Shown here: piece after piece, positions 27,782-35,995 of the stretch
Numbering within the stretch: the stretch's first letter is position 1
Layout of the letters: every line of letters starts with the position of its first letter
NCBI GenBank assembly: GCA_913055155.1
Contig: CAJXJR010000001.1
Location: forward strand, 124,001-188,000
Direction of reading: 5' to 3'
From: an uncultured Erythrobacter sp.
GTDB taxonomy: Bacteria; Pseudomonadota; Alphaproteobacteria; Sphingomonadales; Sphingomonadaceae
DNA length: 64,000 bases
Made by a program: the position numbers and the translations under genes
Notes under the pieces: model-generated
Database searches by the model: none
The model's input: the letters and a program-made list of their open reading frames with translations, nothing else
Told to the model about the DNA's origin: nothing

Positions 27782-29617
27782 TCACGTATTCTCGATATAT
27801 CGGGTGATATTGCCGGCCAGCACGTCCAGCGGCGCATTGCCGCCATCCACCACGGCCTGGTTGAAATCGCGCAGGTCGTAGGCTTCGCCCAGCGCCTGCA
27901 TCGCGCGCTGGCGCTGGCGCAGGATTTCCAGCTTGCCGACCATGTAGCCGGTGGCCTGGCCTGGCCAGCTGCAATAGCGATCGACCTCGCTGGCCACCTG
28001 CTCGCGCTTGTTGCCGTTCCTTTCCATGAAGAAACGCACCGACTGCTCGCGGCCCCAGCGCTTGTGATGCAGCCCGGTGTCCACCACCAGGCGGCAGGCG
28101 CGGAAAGCGGCATCCTGCAAGTAGCCCAGCTTCCACGCGGGATGTTCGCCATAGGCGCCCAGTTCGTCGGCCAGTTGCTCTGAATAGAGCGCCCAGCCTT
28201 CGGAAAAGGCATTGAAGGCAAGGATCGAGCGGATCAGCGGCAGCTGGTTGGAATATTCGCCCTCCCACACGTGGCCGGGAATGGTCTCGTGGTGGACGAG
28301 GGTGGGCACGTCGTACTTGCGGTGCAGGTCTGTCGTGCGCAGGTTGATCCACATCTTGCCGGGCACCGTGCCATCCACGCTGCCCGCGCCGCCATAGGCG
28401 GTGGGCGCGCCGGGTTCCTCTGCCGGGGGCAGGCGGCGCACTTCCAGGTTGCCTGCGGCTACCTCGCGGAAGGCGCGCGGCATCTGCGCACGGATCCATT
28501 CGATGCGATCCTCGATGAACTGCATGATCTCCGCGCGGCCCGGATCGCCTTCGGCGAACATGAAGCGCGGGTCTTGCGAAAGCGCGGTCATGCGGTCGCC
28601 CACGCTGCCTTCGGTATAGCCGATGTCGCGCAGGATCGGGTCCATCTCTGCGTGGATTTCGTCGAGCGTGGACAGGCCCAGCTCGTGGATCTCGTCCGGC
28701 CCCATGTCGGTGGTGGTGCTGGAGCGCAGCGACCAGGCATACCATTCGTCGCCCTGCGGCTGCGCCCAGATGCCCGGATCGCTGCCCGCCTCGGCCCGCT
28801 GCACCTGCAGTTCGGCCAACTGGGCTTCCAGCGCGGGCACGATCTGCGTGGTGACGACTTCGGTCGCGCGGGTTTCCCAGTCACCGGCAATGCCTTCCTC
28901 GCCGGTGCGGCGGACCAGCGATTCCACCATGGCGCCGCCTTCGCGCGCGTCGGCGATCTGCGCGGTCATCTGGTCGATGGCCTTGTCGAGCAGGAAATCG
29001 GGCGGGACGACGCCCATGGCGCGCGCGGCGCTGATCCGTTCCAGCTCGCCTTCCAGCGTGGCGGGCATGGCATCGAGGCGGGCGATATAGGCCTCGGCAT
29101 CGGCCTCGTCGGCAATCGGGTGGTCGGAATCGAGGAAGCGCGGCAAGTCGATATAGGCGCCCACATTCTGGATCACTGCATAGGGCGCGGTGCGCCAGCT
29201 GCCGACGGGAATATCGCCATAGGGCAGGGCAAAGCCATCCAGCGCGGTGGAATAGGCGCTTTCGACCACTTCGAAGCTGGTGCGCGTGGCGGGATCGAGC
29301 GCCGACTTGTCGAAGGCGCGGGCGCGTTCCAGGTCGGCGCGCAGCGTGTCGGCATAGGCATTGATGCCATCGGGGCTGACGTCTGCCAGCATGGACTTGA
29401 GCGCGGCATGTTCGCCGGTATCAACGCCCAGCGAGGTTGCGCGGGTCGGCTCGTGGCGCAGCAGGTTCCAGCCGAACTCGTCGAGCAGAGCCTCGCCCTC
29501 GGCCTGCGTCGGGGCAGACGAGCCACGGCAAGCGGGCAGGAGGGCGGCAGTGGCGGCGGCGGTGGAGGTGGCCAGGAAGGCGCGACGGGAGAGGGCGAAG
29601 CTGGAAAGGTTTGTCAT
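27782..29617 (-). CDS. DUF885 family exported peptidase-like protein
   Basis: A 611-residue DUF885 protein. The N-terminus has a twin-arginine type signal LSRRAFLATSTAAATAALL ending in PAC, so it may be a Tat-exported lipoprotein. The zinc-peptidase-like motif HHETIPGHVWEGEY near 455 corresponds to the HExxxGH signature, and FSEGWALYSEQLADELG near 486 supplies the downstream conserved glutamate. Members are predicted metallopeptidases, largely untested. ATG 29617 is preferred to a TTG six bases earlier. It is divergent from a small membrane protein gene. Confidence 0.88.
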   Translation of the reverse strand: MTNLSSFALSRRAFLATSTAAATAALLPACRGSSAPTQAEGEALLDEFGWNLLRHEPTRATSLGVDTGEHAALKSMLADVSPDGINAYADTLRADLERARAFDKSALDPATRTSFEVVESAYSTALDGFALPYGDIPVGSWRTAPYAVIQNVGAYIDLPRFLDSDHPIADEADAEAYIARLDAMPATLEGELERISAARAMGVVPPDFLLDKAIDQMTAQIADAREGGAMVESLVRRTGEEGIAGDWETRATEVVTTQIVPALEAQLAELQVQRAEAGSDPGIWAQPQGDEWYAWSLRSSTTTDMGPDEIHELGLSTLDEIHAEMDPILRDIGYTEGSVGDRMTALSQDPRFMFAEGDPGRAEIMQFIEDRIEWIRAQMPRAFREVAAGNLEVRRLPPAEEPGAPTAYGGAGSVDGTVPGKMWINLRTTDLHRKYDVPTLVHHETIPGHVWEGEYSNQLPLIRSILAFNAFSEGWALYSEQLADELGAYGEHPAWKLGYLQDAAFRACRLVVDTGLHHKRWGREQSVRFFMERNGNKREQVASEVDRYCSWPGQATGYMVGKLEILRQRQRAMQALGEAYDLRDFNQAVVDGGNAPLDVLAGNITRYIENT

Positions 29618-29705
29618 GGCCAAGCTGGTTATCGCCGTAACCAGTTGAGGGCAAGCCGCGTCAGTCGGGCTGGCGCAAGCGAGGCACTCGGGCTAGGACG
29701 AGCCC

Positions 29706-29915
29706 ATGTTCGATCTTGTCATCTCGATCATCCTCTTGTCCGCCATCGCGCTGGCGGTTGGCGCCTTCGTGCTGTGGCGCAAGGGGATTACCAAGCAGGC
29801 GCTGCTGATGGCGGTGCTGTCTTTCGTGATGTTCGCCAATGTGGCGATCTGGCTGGTGCCGATGGCCGATGGCGAAACGCCGATAGAGGCCGCCGAAGAG
29901 GCCGGACAGGACTAG
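29706..29915 (+). CDS. Small two-helix membrane protein
   Basis: A 69-residue protein with helices VISIILLSAIALAVGAFVLW and ALLMAVLSFVMFANVAIWL and an acidic C-terminal tail. Basic residues lie in the loop (RKGITKQ), so both termini should be outside. Similar short proteins are common in sphingomonads, but no function is known to me. It stands alone, divergent from the DUF885 gene and convergent with the TonB-like gene. Confidence 0.72.
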   Translation: MFDLVISIILLSAIALAVGAFVLWRKGITKQALLMAVLSFVMFANVAIWLVPMADGETPIEAAEEAGQD

Positions 29916-29946
29916 GAAACCTGCCCGGCCTCGGCTGGTGACAGGA

Positions 29947-30630
29947 TCAGTCGGGAATCTGCCAGGTAACGGAACCCGCATAGGTGCCAACCACCGTCTC
30001 GCCACGGTTGTTGGTTGCCGGATCGAAGCGCGCGCGGCGTTCGATCAGGCGGCAGGTGTTGCGATCCAGCGTGGCATGGCCGCTGCTGCGGGTGATCTCG
30101 CAGGCATCCACACGCCCATCACTGCCCACCACCAGGCGGTAGTTGGCCGTGCCTTCGCGCTCGCGGATCAGGTCGCTGCGGGCATAGTCGTCGGTGGTGA
30201 TCCAGCCGGTTGGGCCGTTGCGCGGAATGGCGCCGACGGGGGAAATGGATGGCGCGACGCTGGGCGTTGCCACCGGGCCCGGCACTTCGATGATGCGCGG
30301 CGGCGGGGTGAGGACCACCGTGTCCGCGATATTGGGCGTCACCGGGTCTGCCGTGACCGGCGCGTCACGCTCGATGCGGACAACGGGGTCCGGTGCGGTG
30401 ATCGGGGCATAGGCCTGCTCGACGGGTTCGGGGATCGTCTCCGTCGGCGGCGGAGGAGGCGGAATATCGCGCACGTCGAAGGTGTCGACGATCTTGCCGG
30501 GCGGTTCGATCACGCCGGTTATGGTGAGGCCTGCGACGACCCCGACACCGATCAGCGCATGGATGGAAATAACCCCCGTGGCCGCACGCAGGCGGGCCGC
30601 AGGGCTGACTGTGGCATTGGCATAGGACAT
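29947..30630 (-). CDS. TonB-family energy transducer
   Basis: A 227-residue protein with one N-terminal membrane helix (HALIGVGVVAGLTITGV), a proline-rich periplasmic linker (DIPPPPPPTETIPEPVEQ) and a C-terminal TonB fold with YRLVVGSDGRVDACEI and CRLIERRARFDPA. TonB proteins pass proton-motive energy from ExbB/ExbD to outer-membrane receptors. No exbB or exbD is adjacent, so it must rely on partners elsewhere. The ATG at 30630 is chosen so that the short basic N-terminus precedes the helix. Confidence 0.9.
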   Translation of the reverse strand: MSYANATVSPAARLRAATGVISIHALIGVGVVAGLTITGVIEPPGKIVDTFDVRDIPPPPPPTETIPEPVEQAYAPITAPDPVVRIERDAPVTADPVTPNIADTVVLTPPPRIIEVPGPVATPSVAPSISPVGAIPRNGPTGWITTDDYARSDLIREREGTANYRLVVGSDGRVDACEITRSSGHATLDRNTCRLIERRARFDPATNNRGETVVGTYAGSVTWQIPD

Positions 30631-30718
30631 GGTCTTTCCCTTCCTCTTCCCATTGCTCACCCGACCACCAGGCGAGTCATGTTATATTATTGCATTATCG
30701 AAAGAGGCGCGCAAATGC

Positions 30719-30755
30719 AAACGCGCGCCGGAACCTGTGCTCCGACGCGCGCTGC
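30719..30755 (-). terminator. Possible terminator after the alpha/beta hydrolase gene
   Basis: A G+C-rich imperfect stem pairs GCGCGCCGGA (about 30722-30731) with TCCGACGCGCGC (about 30740-30751) around ACCTGTGC. Read on the minus strand it is followed by TTTGCATTTG, a weak U-rich tract. It lies 25-60 bases downstream of the hydrolase stop codon. Confidence 0.5.
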
Positions 30756-30778
30756 AAGGTCTTGTTTTCAGGCTGCGA

Positions 30779-31435
30779 TCAGGTGATCGGGCAGCTCGGA
30801 TCGAGGCGGAAATCGAGGTAGTTGTCGACCGCTGCCATCAGTTCTTCCTGCTCGTTCTCGAAGAAGTGGTTGGCGCGCGGGATTTCCTCGTGGTGGATGG
30901 TGATGTGCTTCTGCGTGCGCAGCTTGTCGACCAGCTTCTGCACGGCGGCAGGCTGCACCACGGTATCCGCCGTGCCCTGGATGAAGATGCCCGAGGCAGG
31001 GCAGGGCGCGAGGAAGCTGAAATCGTACATGTTGGCCGGCGGCGCGATGGAGATGAAGCCGCGGATCTCCGGGCGGCGCATCAGCAGCTGCATGCCGATC
31101 AGCGCGCCGAAGGACACACCGGCCACCCAGGTGGTCTGCGCTTCGGGGTGGATCTGCTGCACCCAATCCAGCGCGCTGGCGGCATCGGACAGTTCGCCGA
31201 TACCGTTGTCGAAGCTGCCCTGGCTCTTGCCCACGCCGCGGAAGTTGAAGCGCAGGGTGGCAAAACCGCGGTTGACGAAGGTCTTGTACAGCTGCTGCAC
31301 GATCCGGTCGTTCATGGTGCCGCCGCCCTGGCTGTGCGGGTGCAGGATCATGGCAACGGGCGCGCGCGGACGCGGTCCGGGAGAGAATCGGCCTTCGAGA
31401 CGGCCCTCGGGGCCGGGGAAGATAACGTGTGGCAT
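30779..31435 (-). CDS. Alpha/beta hydrolase (COG2945-like)
   Basis: A 218-residue cytoplasmic alpha/beta hydrolase. The nucleophile is the serine of VAGVSFGALIGM, with candidate acid in GTADTVV and histidine in IPRANHFFE. The N-terminal ILHPHSQGGGTMND forms the oxyanion region. Members are predicted esterases or dienelactone-hydrolase-like enzymes; the substrate is unknown. The start at 31435 matches the family opening. It is divergent from the desulfurase gene with 99 bases between the starts. Confidence 0.87.
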   Translation of the reverse strand: MPHVIFPGPEGRLEGRFSPGPRPRAPVAMILHPHSQGGGTMNDRIVQQLYKTFVNRGFATLRFNFRGVGKSQGSFDNGIGELSDAASALDWVQQIHPEAQTTWVAGVSFGALIGMQLLMRRPEIRGFISIAPPANMYDFSFLAPCPASGIFIQGTADTVVQPAAVQKLVDKLRTQKHITIHHEEIPRANHFFENEQEELMAAVDNYLDFRLDPSCPIT

Positions 31436-31534
31436 GGGCGTTGAGTGCTCTGCTGGAATGTTGGGCGCCAACGCGGGTAGCGCGGCGGAAGTCGGCGGCT
31501 ATATAGGGATTATGTCGCTTTTCGCAATTCTCTC

Positions 31535-32584
31535 GTGAAACCTCGCGTCTATCTGGACCATGCCGCAACCACCCCGCTGCGCCCCGAAGCGCGTGCGGCG
31601 ATGGAGCATGGCTTCGATATCTGGGCCAACCCCAGCTCGCCCCATGCCGAGGGCCGCAAGGCCAAGGCCGCGCTGGAAGAGGCGCGCGAACGGTGCAAGG
31701 CGGCGCTGGGCTGGGAGGGAGAGCTGATCTTCACCAGCGGGGCGAGCGAGGCGGCTGGGCTGGCCCTGCACCACGCCAAGGCCGCAGCACGGCTGGTCAG
31801 CGCGGTCGAGCACGACTGCATCCTGGGCACGGCGAAACAGGCGGAGCGCCTGCCGGTGCGGGCCGATGGCGCGCTGGACCTGGAATTGCTGCGCGAAGCG
31901 GTGCAGCGCGAGCGGCCACTGGTGGCCGTGCAGCAGGTCAATTCCGAAACGGGTAACCGGCAGGACCTTGCCACGATCGCTGCCATCGTCAGTGACGTAG
32001 GTGGCCTTCTGCTGGCAGATTGTGCGCAAGGTGCGGGCAAGCTTGTTCTGCCCGATTGCGACATGGCGATCATTTCTGCCCACAAATTCGGCGGCCCCAT
32101 CGGTATCGGCGCGCTGCTGGTGCGCGACTATGGCTTGCTGGAACCGGTCGGTGGGCACGAGCGCGGCTATCGCCGGGGCACGGAAAACCTGCCCGGTGCC
32201 CTTGGCATGGCCGCAGCGCTGGAAGCAGGCGGCAGCTATCTGGATGACGATGTGCTGGCCGCGAGAGACCGGCTGGCCGAGACCGTGCGCGAAGCCGGCG
32301 GGCTATGGTGGGCGGATCGCCTTTCCGATCCCACGCCGTTCGTGAATGCCGTCGCCATGCCGGGCATGTCTGCCACCGCGCAGGTGATGCGGTTCGACAT
32401 GGCGGGGTTTGCCGTTTCGCAAGGCAGCGCGTGCTCCAGCGGTACGATGAAGACCAGCCATGTGATGCAGGCCATGGCGGTGGACAAGGATCTTGCGGAC
32501 CGCACCATCCGCGTCTCGCTCGGATGGAACACCACGCCACAGGAACTGGATGCCTTTGCAGACGCTTGGAGATCGCTGACATGA
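31535..32584 (+). CDS. Cysteine desulfurase family protein, divergent copy
   Basis: A 349-residue class V aminotransferase-fold enzyme. PLP residues are the lysine of ISAHKFGGPIG, DCAQ and the histidine of VEHDC; the loop SQGSACSSG carries the persulfide cysteine. Compared with IscS or NifS several usually constant positions differ: VNSETG for VNNEIG, and TSGASEAAG for TSGATEANN. It probably takes sulfur from cysteine, perhaps as a specialised or partner subunit. Start GTG. The next desulfurase gene begins within its stop codon (ATGA), so the two are coupled. Confidence 0.88.
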   Translation: MKPRVYLDHAATTPLRPEARAAMEHGFDIWANPSSPHAEGRKAKAALEEARERCKAALGWEGELIFTSGASEAAGLALHHAKAAARLVSAVEHDCILGTAKQAERLPVRADGALDLELLREAVQRERPLVAVQQVNSETGNRQDLATIAAIVSDVGGLLLADCAQGAGKLVLPDCDMAIISAHKFGGPIGIGALLVRDYGLLEPVGGHERGYRRGTENLPGALGMAAALEAGGSYLDDDVLAARDRLAETVREAGGLWWADRLSDPTPFVNAVAMPGMSATAQVMRFDMAGFAVSQGSACSSGTMKTSHVMQAMAVDKDLADRTIRVSLGWNTTPQELDAFADAWRSLT

Positions 32585-33654
32585 TCTACCTCGACTACCA
32601 GGCCACGACCCCGCTGGCGCCCGAAGCGCGCGATGCCATGCTGCAGTGGATGGACGGGCCGGACGGCAGTGCCTTCGGCAATCCGCACAGTCCGCATCGC
32701 ATGGGCCGCATGGCGGCAGCGGCGGTCGATCTTGCGCGCGACCGGGTGGCGGCGCTGTTTCCGCCCGGCGGGCAGGTGATTTTCACCAGCGGCGCGACCG
32801 AGGCGATCAATCTCGCCATGAGGGGGTGTCCGGGTGAGGGCGCGATCAGCGTCTCCGCCATCGAACACGCCGCCGTGCTGGATACGGCGCACGCGCTGGG
32901 CCACTGCCACGAGTTGAACGTTGCCGCCGATGGCCAGTGCAATGCCAGGCAGGATATCCCGGCGAACACGAAACTTGTCGCCGTTATGCAGGTGAACAAC
33001 GAGATCGGCGTAATCCAGCCGACCATCGAATTCCACCGCAAGGCGAAGGAAGCAGGCGCGCTGTTCCTTTGCGACGCTGTGCAGGCCTATGGCAAGATAC
33101 CGGTGACCGGCGCGGACATGATCGCCGTCTCCGCGCACAAGATCCACGGGCCCAAGGGCATCGGTGCGCTGTGGGTACGCGACGGAGTGGAGCTGACCCC
33201 GGTGCAAACCGGCGGCGGGCAGGAGGCAGGCCTGCGTTCGGGCACGCTCAGCCCGGCGCTGTGTGCCGGCTTTGGCGCCGCGGCACAGGTGGCCGCAGAG
33301 CGGATGGAGGAAGACGCCGCCCATGTCGAAGCCTTGTGGACCCGCGCGCGCGAACTGTTTGCCGATTGGGAACTGAATGGCAGCGCGGAGGCGCGCTGGC
33401 ACGGCAATCTGAATATCCGCAAGGACGGCCTCGACGTCGCCCGCCTGATGTCGGACTGCCGTGACGTCATGTTCTCGGCGGGTTCGGCTTGCGCCAGCGG
33501 CTCCGGGCGGCCCAGCCACGTGCTGCGTGCCATCGGGCTGGACACGGCGCAGGCGAAATCGTCGATCCGGCTGGGTTTCGGTCGCTACACCAGCATGGAG
33601 CAGCTTGAATCCGCCGCTGAAAGGCTTAATTCTGCTGCATCGCAGCAAGGATAG
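32581..33654 (+). CDS. Cysteine desulfurase, canonical copy
   Basis: A 357-residue NifS/IscS-type desulfurase that converts cysteine to alanine and a protein persulfide. It has the usual LDYQATTPLAPEARDAM opening, FTSGATEAINLAM, SAIEHAAVL, VNNEIGVIQP, the PLP lysine in VSAHKIHGPKGIGAL and the catalytic cysteine in SAGSACASGSGRPSH. It overlaps the upstream desulfurase by four bases and is followed after five bases by a [2Fe-2S] ferredoxin, forming a coupled trio for Fe-S cluster or sulfur delivery. Confidence 0.92.
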   Translation: MIYLDYQATTPLAPEARDAMLQWMDGPDGSAFGNPHSPHRMGRMAAAAVDLARDRVAALFPPGGQVIFTSGATEAINLAMRGCPGEGAISVSAIEHAAVLDTAHALGHCHELNVAADGQCNARQDIPANTKLVAVMQVNNEIGVIQPTIEFHRKAKEAGALFLCDAVQAYGKIPVTGADMIAVSAHKIHGPKGIGALWVRDGVELTPVQTGGGQEAGLRSGTLSPALCAGFGAAAQVAAERMEEDAAHVEALWTRARELFADWELNGSAEARWHGNLNIRKDGLDVARLMSDCRDVMFSAGSACASGSGRPSHVLRAIGLDTAQAKSSIRLGFGRYTSMEQLESAAERLNSAASQQG

Positions 33655-33659
33655 GCGCC

Positions 33660-33989
33660 ATCAAAGTTACCTTCATCACGCGCAAGGGCGAAAAGGTAGA
33701 GGCAGAAGCCTCCGTCGGCGATTGCCTGCTGGACGTGGGGCAAGCCGCAGGCATGCCACTGGAGGGGACCTGCGAAGGGCAGATGGCCTGTTCCACCTGC
33801 CACGTGATCGTGGGCCGCGAATGGTTCGGCAAGCTGCCCGAAGCCAGCGAAGAGGAAGAGGACATGCTCGACCTTGCCGCAGACGTGCATGCCACCAGCC
33901 GCCTTTCCTGCCAGATCCTGCTGACCGAGGAGCTGGATGGCATCGAGGTGCGTATCCCCGCCGAAAGCAATGACGCGCAGGGGTTTTAG
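33660..33989 (+). CDS. [2Fe-2S] ferredoxin with apparent AUC start
   Basis: A 109-residue adrenodoxin/Isc-type ferredoxin. Cluster cysteines are in GTCEGQMACSTCH and SRLSCQ. The essential first strand (KVTFITRKGEKVEAEA) is encoded, but no ATG, GTG or TTG occurs in frame between the upstream stop (33627) and GTG 33735, which would delete that strand. ATC at 33660 lies eight bases after a perfect AAGGA (33647-33651), so AUC is the likely start. The gene follows two desulfurase genes and probably feeds electrons to cluster assembly. A sequencing error (ATG read as ATC) is the main alternative. Confidence 0.85.
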   Translation: MKVTFITRKGEKVEAEASVGDCLLDVGQAAGMPLEGTCEGQMACSTCHVIVGREWFGKLPEASEEEEDMLDLAADVHATSRLSCQILLTEELDGIEVRIPAESNDAQGF

Positions 33990-34060
33990 CTTTTTGTTTT
34001 TCGCTCACGCCTCCGCGTGAGGGTGGGGCTTCGCCCCGTCTGCGACTCCCTCGCTAGACG
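33990..34060 (+). repeat. Stop-linked hairpin element, copy 1 (after ferredoxin)
   Basis: Directly after the ferredoxin TAG comes a T-rich tract, then the hairpin CTCACGC-CTCC-GCGTGAG (34004-34021), an extra small hairpin GGGGC-TTC-GCCCC, and TCGCTAGACG (34051-34060). The same order occurs, in the same orientation to the gene, after the TAG of the PQQ dehydrogenase and cpaF genes. The hairpin may end transcription or protect the mRNA 3' end. Confidence 0.7.
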
Positions 34061-34062
34061 TA

Positions 34063-34083
34063 CTCCCCCGGATCAAGTCCGGG
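34063..34083. repeat. Palindrome CCCCGGATCAAGTCCGGGG
   Basis: A perfect seven-pair G+C palindrome around a five-base centre. I recall this CCGGACTTGATCCGG-type palindrome as widely dispersed in alphaproteobacterial intergenic regions. It lies between the hairpin element and the A-family repeat, making the 294-base gap 33990-34283 a composite of repeats with no gene. Confidence 0.5.
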
Positions 34084-34169
34084 GTGCGCGCACGCGTAGT
34101 TTACTCTGAGCGCCTGCCTTGGCAGGCAGACGAAGGGGGCGGGCGGTCGCCCTCGCGGCCCTGCGGGCC

Positions 34170-34285
34170 GAAGATTCCTCCCTGTGCCGCAGGCTGGTGG
34201 AGGGGCCACGGCACTACCGCCCCTCCGTCACTTCGCCTGACGGCGAAGCGCCACCTCCCCATTTGCCGCGCAAACAGGGAGGATT
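34170..34285. repeat. Palindromic intergenic repeat, family A, copy 1
   Basis: An element of about 116 bases bounded by GAAGATTCCTCCCTGTGCCG and its near-inverse ending ACAGGGAGGATT. Internal blocks are GTGGAGGGGC, CCCTCCGTCAC and CACCTCCCCATTTG. The right end overlaps the TAA of the DUF4349 gene. A longer relative lies at 38292-38435 after parC. Elements of this kind are abundant in Erythrobacteraceae as I remember them; they may act as 3'-end RNA structures. Confidence 0.75.
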
Positions 34286-35171
34286 AGTCAGCAGCTTCTT
34301 CAGGTTTCGCCTTGCGCCGCCGCAAGCGACGGACCAGCGCCCACAGGCCCCAGCCCACGCCGCCCACCGGCACGGCCACCGTCAGCAGCACGATCAGCGC
34401 GGCGATGGTGTTGCCCAGCACGCTGCCGATCGAGCCGAAGGCATTGCGGATCGGTTCCATGAAACCGCCGCCCGCCGGGGTCCCGCTCTGGTAGCTCACG
34501 TCCATGCGGCTGAATTCAACCCGGCCGCGCATTTCCGCCAGCCAGCTTTGCGCCTGGTCGATTTCCTCGTTCACCTGCGCCACGCCGCGTTCGGCTTCCA
34601 CCAGTTCGGCAACGGAGCCCTGGCGATTGCGCAGGATGTCCATCAGCCGGTCGCGCAGCAGGGTGCGGGCGCGCAGGCGTGCTTCGGTGTCGACGATCTG
34701 CTTGGACAGGTCCTCACCGCTGATCGAGGCAGAAATCTGCTGCCCGCCTTCGCCTTCGGCTGTCGTCGCCAGTTGCTGGCCGAACTCGCGCGCGCGATCT
34801 GCCGCGACGGCCAGCTGCAGGTAGCCGCTGGCATAGTCGCCTTCGCCGCCGGAGCTCTGCATCTGGATCACCCGGCACTGCTGCGCGCCCAGTTCCTCGC
34901 AGATGGCGACGTGGCGGTTCTGCAGCGCAGGCATGTCTTCGCCCGAAATGCGGAAGCCGAACGAATAGACATAGGCGATCTGCGGCATGGAGACGGGGAT
35001 TTCTCCGCCGCTGACCTCGGTGGCACCGTCGGCAGTGTCCAACCGTTCCACCGATGCATCGGCAATTGCTTCTTCAGCAGCGAAGTCCGAACCTGTGGGC
35101 TCGTATCCGCCCTGTCCGCATCCGGCGAGCAGGGCTGCGCCTGCAAGACCGATCAGGAACCGTGTTTTCAT
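34284..35171 (-). CDS. DUF4349 domain lipoprotein
   Basis: A 295-residue lipoprotein: signal FLIGLAGAALLAGC with lipobox LAGC, a periplasmic domain with the coiled-coil segment DTEARLRARTLLRDRLMDIL (about 190-240), one membrane helix near the C-terminus (IAALIVLLTVAVPVGGVGWGL) and a basic tail RRLRRRKAK. DUF4349 proteins are widespread and of unknown function, sometimes linked to anti-sigma control. The ATG at 35171 gives a correct signal peptide. It is followed by a family-A repeat beginning at its stop codon. Confidence 0.85.
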   Translation of the reverse strand: MKTRFLIGLAGAALLAGCGQGGYEPTGSDFAAEEAIADASVERLDTADGATEVSGGEIPVSMPQIAYVYSFGFRISGEDMPALQNRHVAICEELGAQQCRVIQMQSSGGEGDYASGYLQLAVAADRAREFGQQLATTAEGEGGQQISASISGEDLSKQIVDTEARLRARTLLRDRLMDILRNRQGSVAELVEAERGVAQVNEEIDQAQSWLAEMRGRVEFSRMDVSYQSGTPAGGGFMEPIRNAFGSIGSVLGNTIAALIVLLTVAVPVGGVGWGLWALVRRLRRRKAKPEEAAD

Positions 35172-35239
35172 CCCGACATCTCCTCTCTGCCTTATTCTCG
35201 CCATAATTGAGGCAGGACAGATGAATGGCAAGTGAAAAC

Positions 35240-35278
35240 ACGAAAGGCCCCGCCGCACCGATGGGGCGCGACGGGGCC
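35240..35278 (-). terminator. Terminator after the DJ-1/PfpI gene
   Basis: GGCCCCG (35246-35252) pairs with CGGGGCC (35272-35278). On the minus strand the stem is followed by TTTCGTGTTTTC. It lies 57-95 bases after the stop codon of the PfpI-like gene and 75 bases before the DUF4349 start. Confidence 0.68.
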
Positions 35279-35334
35279 AGACGAAGTCCGCGGTCCCCGG
35301 CCATTGGGTTGGGGGGACATGGACTGGGCCGAGG

Positions 35335-35889
35335 TCAGGCGGCTTCGTTCATCTGTTCATGGTGCTGGCGTTCCAGTGCAGTGATGATGGCCTGCGAGAA
35401 GGCAGGAATGTCATCGGGATTGCGGCTGGTGATGAGGTTGCCATCGACGGGCGCTTCCTCGTCCACAACCTTGCCGCCCGCATTTTTCAGGTCGGTGCGC
35501 ACGCTGGGCCAGCTGGTGACGGTCTTGCCATCGACGATACCGGCTTCCACCAGCAACCACGGCGCGTGGCAGATGGCGGCCACGGGCTTGCCGGCGGCGT
35601 TGAAGTCGCGCACCAGCTGCACGGCCTTGTCGTTCATGCGCAGGATATCGGGATTGATCTGTCCGCCAGGCATCACCAGGGCATCGAAATCGTCGGCTTC
35701 GGCTTCGGCCACCGTCAGGTCCACGGCAACCGAATTGCCCCAGTTCTTGTCGTCCCAGCCGCGGATTTCGCCGTCATCGGGGCTGACGACCACGGTCTCG
35801 TACCCGGCCTTTTCGAGATTGGCTTTCGGCTGTTCCAGTTCGGATTGTTCGAAGCCGTTGGTGGCGAGGATCATTACGCGTTGGGTCAT
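35335..35889 (-). CDS. DJ-1/PfpI family protein (type 1 glutamine amidotransferase-like)
   Basis: A 184-residue protein of the YhbO/PfpI group. The nucleophilic cysteine is in AAICHAPWLLVEAG with the adjacent histidine; the elbow glutamate is in NGFEQSELEQP. The group includes stress-protective glyoxalase or deglycase-like and proposed peptidase activities. The ATG at 35889 matches the family start MTQRVMILATNG. It is monocistronic, divergent from parC, with a terminator downstream. Confidence 0.9.
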   Translation of the reverse strand: MTQRVMILATNGFEQSELEQPKANLEKAGYETVVVSPDDGEIRGWDDKNWGNSVAVDLTVAEAEADDFDALVMPGGQINPDILRMNDKAVQLVRDFNAAGKPVAAICHAPWLLVEAGIVDGKTVTSWPSVRTDLKNAGGKVVDEEAPVDGNLITSRNPDDIPAFSQAIITALERQHHEQMNEAA

Positions 35890-35995
35890 GATGGAAAGTC
35901 CTTTCCGTCTGATTGCTGTCTGACTGTGCAACGGGTGGGGAAAGCGCGCCGTTCCGTGCTGTCCGCTGAGCCGAGACGGTGATAGGGCGAAGCGC

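Noticed and set aside
30680-30700. A Fur-box-like AT-rich stretch upstream of the TonB-like gene
   Set aside because: It matches only about 11 of 19 consensus positions and lacks dyad symmetry. The AT-rich stretch is better read as part of a promoter.
32305-32580. Upstream extension of the second desulfurase by 92 codons
   Set aside because: The extension is entirely inside the first desulfurase gene in another frame. The conserved start MIYLDYQATTPL is at 32581.
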